From assembly GCA_905250125.1 (NCBI GenBank), contig CAJNOL010000017.1, forward strand, positions 186,001 through 250,000: a stretch of 64,000 nt of DNA. Reading direction: 5' to 3'. The translations under genes were made by a program, and so were the position numbers. Below are positions 62,825-64,000 of this stretch, piece after piece (positions within the stretch are counted from its first letter, which is position 1; each line of letters begins with the position of its first letter). This DNA is from Rotaria sordida (taxonomy: Eukaryota > Rotifera > Eurotatoria > Philodinida > Philodinidae). The notes under the pieces were generated by a model. It was not told where the DNA came from. It ran no database searches and was given only the letters and a program-made list of their open reading frames with translations.

Positions 62825-64000
62825 TCTCTCTCTCTCTCTTTTTTTCTTTTATAGTTTTACACTATTTGTATATGTATGTATCAAGTTTATATATTTTTTT
62901 TTTTGTCTAATAAAATTAAAGATTTACTATGAAATATTAGCTTGATATTTGTAAGAGAAAGATGAATGGGGTAGTTTCGAAAAGTTAGATTGCATTTATC
63001 AAAGCAAAAGAAAAAATCTGCTTTCGAACTGCGATATTGAACAACATCACAAATCATTAAAAATAAAAGACATTCAATATCAATTTTTTGTTTATTTGCA
63101 TGATTGTCTCGTTAAAATTATCTCATGTAATGATAATCAGAATGTTCTTCAGCTTATAAGACACTACATTTGGTTACGTGAGAGTAATATATGCGTGTTC
63201 TAGTTATTTTGAATTCTATTTCAACAGAATTCATTTGGAATAATAAATGAATCTATTAATTTGATTGCAACAAAAATTCATGTTACCCAATCTATCTCAG
63301 ATTCATTCTTGATCGTTAGTCAAGATTCTTTCCTAAAAGAACAGATCTTGACTTTTTGACAAGATTCATGTAATTTATATACAGTCTTTACAATACGCTA
63401 ACAAGAAGATTTCTTTTCGTTACTATTCTATTTTCGTTTCGAGTTTTAAGAACAAATATGAAAAAAAAGCAGAAATAACTATAAATTCATGTAAATTCAG
63501 ATGAAATAGAGAACAATTATAATGATTAAAAAAAAATTCATAGTCATGTCATAAATCTGACATGTTTTATCAAGAACAAGCAAAGAATAAAAACAACTTA
63601 TATTTAATAGATACACCTATAATTATACTTTGTCTTCTTCATATTCATCATCTAGAATCAATAATGGTTCAACTGTCGTCAATATCCTTTGTTTTCATTA
63701 AACTTTCTAAAATAAACTTCAATTCCACCGACTAATGAGTCAACAAATACACTGTTTATATTAAATATGTGCGCTTAACTGATATAAAAAAGATGGCTCT
63801 TGCTTATAAAATGGATTAGAATAACAGTTAACTGTCATCATGTAGAAATGAATAAATAATATGCAGACGTTTATAAATATACATGTATATGTAAGTATTA
63901 CATGACATTTCTTGTAGTGCAGACTAGTTGAGCTTGATTATAAATTTTGATTTATAGAAATAAAAAGATTTTTTTCTCTTCTGACAACTTCAGGCTTTTT
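62825..64000. other. right-edge region with a doubtful exon
   Basis: Starts with the AlkB 3' UTR (CT repeat, then AATAAAATTAAAG near 62910 as a likely polyadenylation signal). The rest is AT-rich, apart from the fragment at 63622-63752. Confidence 0.45.
63622..63752 (-). CDS. possible terminal exon(s) of a minus-strand gene
   Basis: On the minus strand, TVEPLLILDDEYEEDKV-stop follows an acceptor-like GACGACAG near 63677. Slightly upstream, another frame reads NSVFVDSLVGGIEVYFRKFN. Composition is coding-like and acidic, but I could not connect the two with GT-AG junctions. If real, most of the gene lies beyond the right edge. Confidence 0.2.

Noticed and set aside
1..64000. CRISPR arrays, prokaryotic operons, tRNA or rRNA genes
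   Set aside because: I saw no regularly spaced direct repeats, no ribosome-binding-site-led gene strings and no cloverleaf or rRNA-like conserved blocks. The genes have spliceosomal introns.

Overview
This window looks like AT-rich animal nuclear DNA: many short GT-AG introns (about 45-80 bp), mixed with a few long ones. It carries several animal-specific gene families: RasGRF, a formin of the FMNL class, a nuclear receptor, a PIM-like kinase and an ETS-type Pointed domain. The compact introns, low GC and simple-sequence-rich proteins would suit a rotifer, perhaps a bdelloid. That is an inference from style, not from a diagnostic sequence.

Layout from left to right. Position 2-55 may be the end of a plus-strand gene. 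It is followed by a minus-strand exon of unknown function (229-865) and a minus-strand gene for a Pointed/SAM-domain protein with a Q-rich tail and no ETS domain (2401-3607). 3.6-10.1 kb holds no intact gene: it contains decayed coding scraps, two long-inverted-repeat elements and an inverted duplication. A divergent nuclear receptor lies on the minus strand (10156-12667). 12.7-18.7 kb is gene-free and contains a long palindrome. A PIM-like kinase lies on the plus strand (18725-19977). A four-finger C2H2 protein lies on the minus strand (23387-26166). 26.2-30.9 kb is low-complexity and gene-free.

Two large minus-strand genes follow: RasGRF (30879-44167, 30 exons) and FMNL formin (47301-55879, 31 exons seen, 5' end not found). 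For both, every exon-exon junction I placed keeps the frame across GT-AG introns. The window ends with ribosomal protein S16 (60274-60764) and an AlkB-type DNA-repair dioxygenase (61901-62824), both on the plus strand, plus a doubtful exon fragment near 63.7 kb.

Two genes share a theme: RasGRF (Ras/Rac exchange) and FMNL (Rho-family-controlled actin assembly) both act on cytoskeletal signalling. Nothing in the sequence shows that their adjacency matters.

The most striking non-gene signal is a set of non-autonomous inverted-repeat elements, several of them inside introns. The long RasGRF introns hold a hAT-type MITE with a perfect 8-bp target duplication, three copies of one dispersed repeat, and a TTAA-type insertion nested in one of those copies. 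I did not find a CRISPR array, tRNA, rRNA or operon-like system. The best candidates for unusual biology are the ETS-less Pointed protein and the nuclear receptor that lacks a zinc-binding cysteine.
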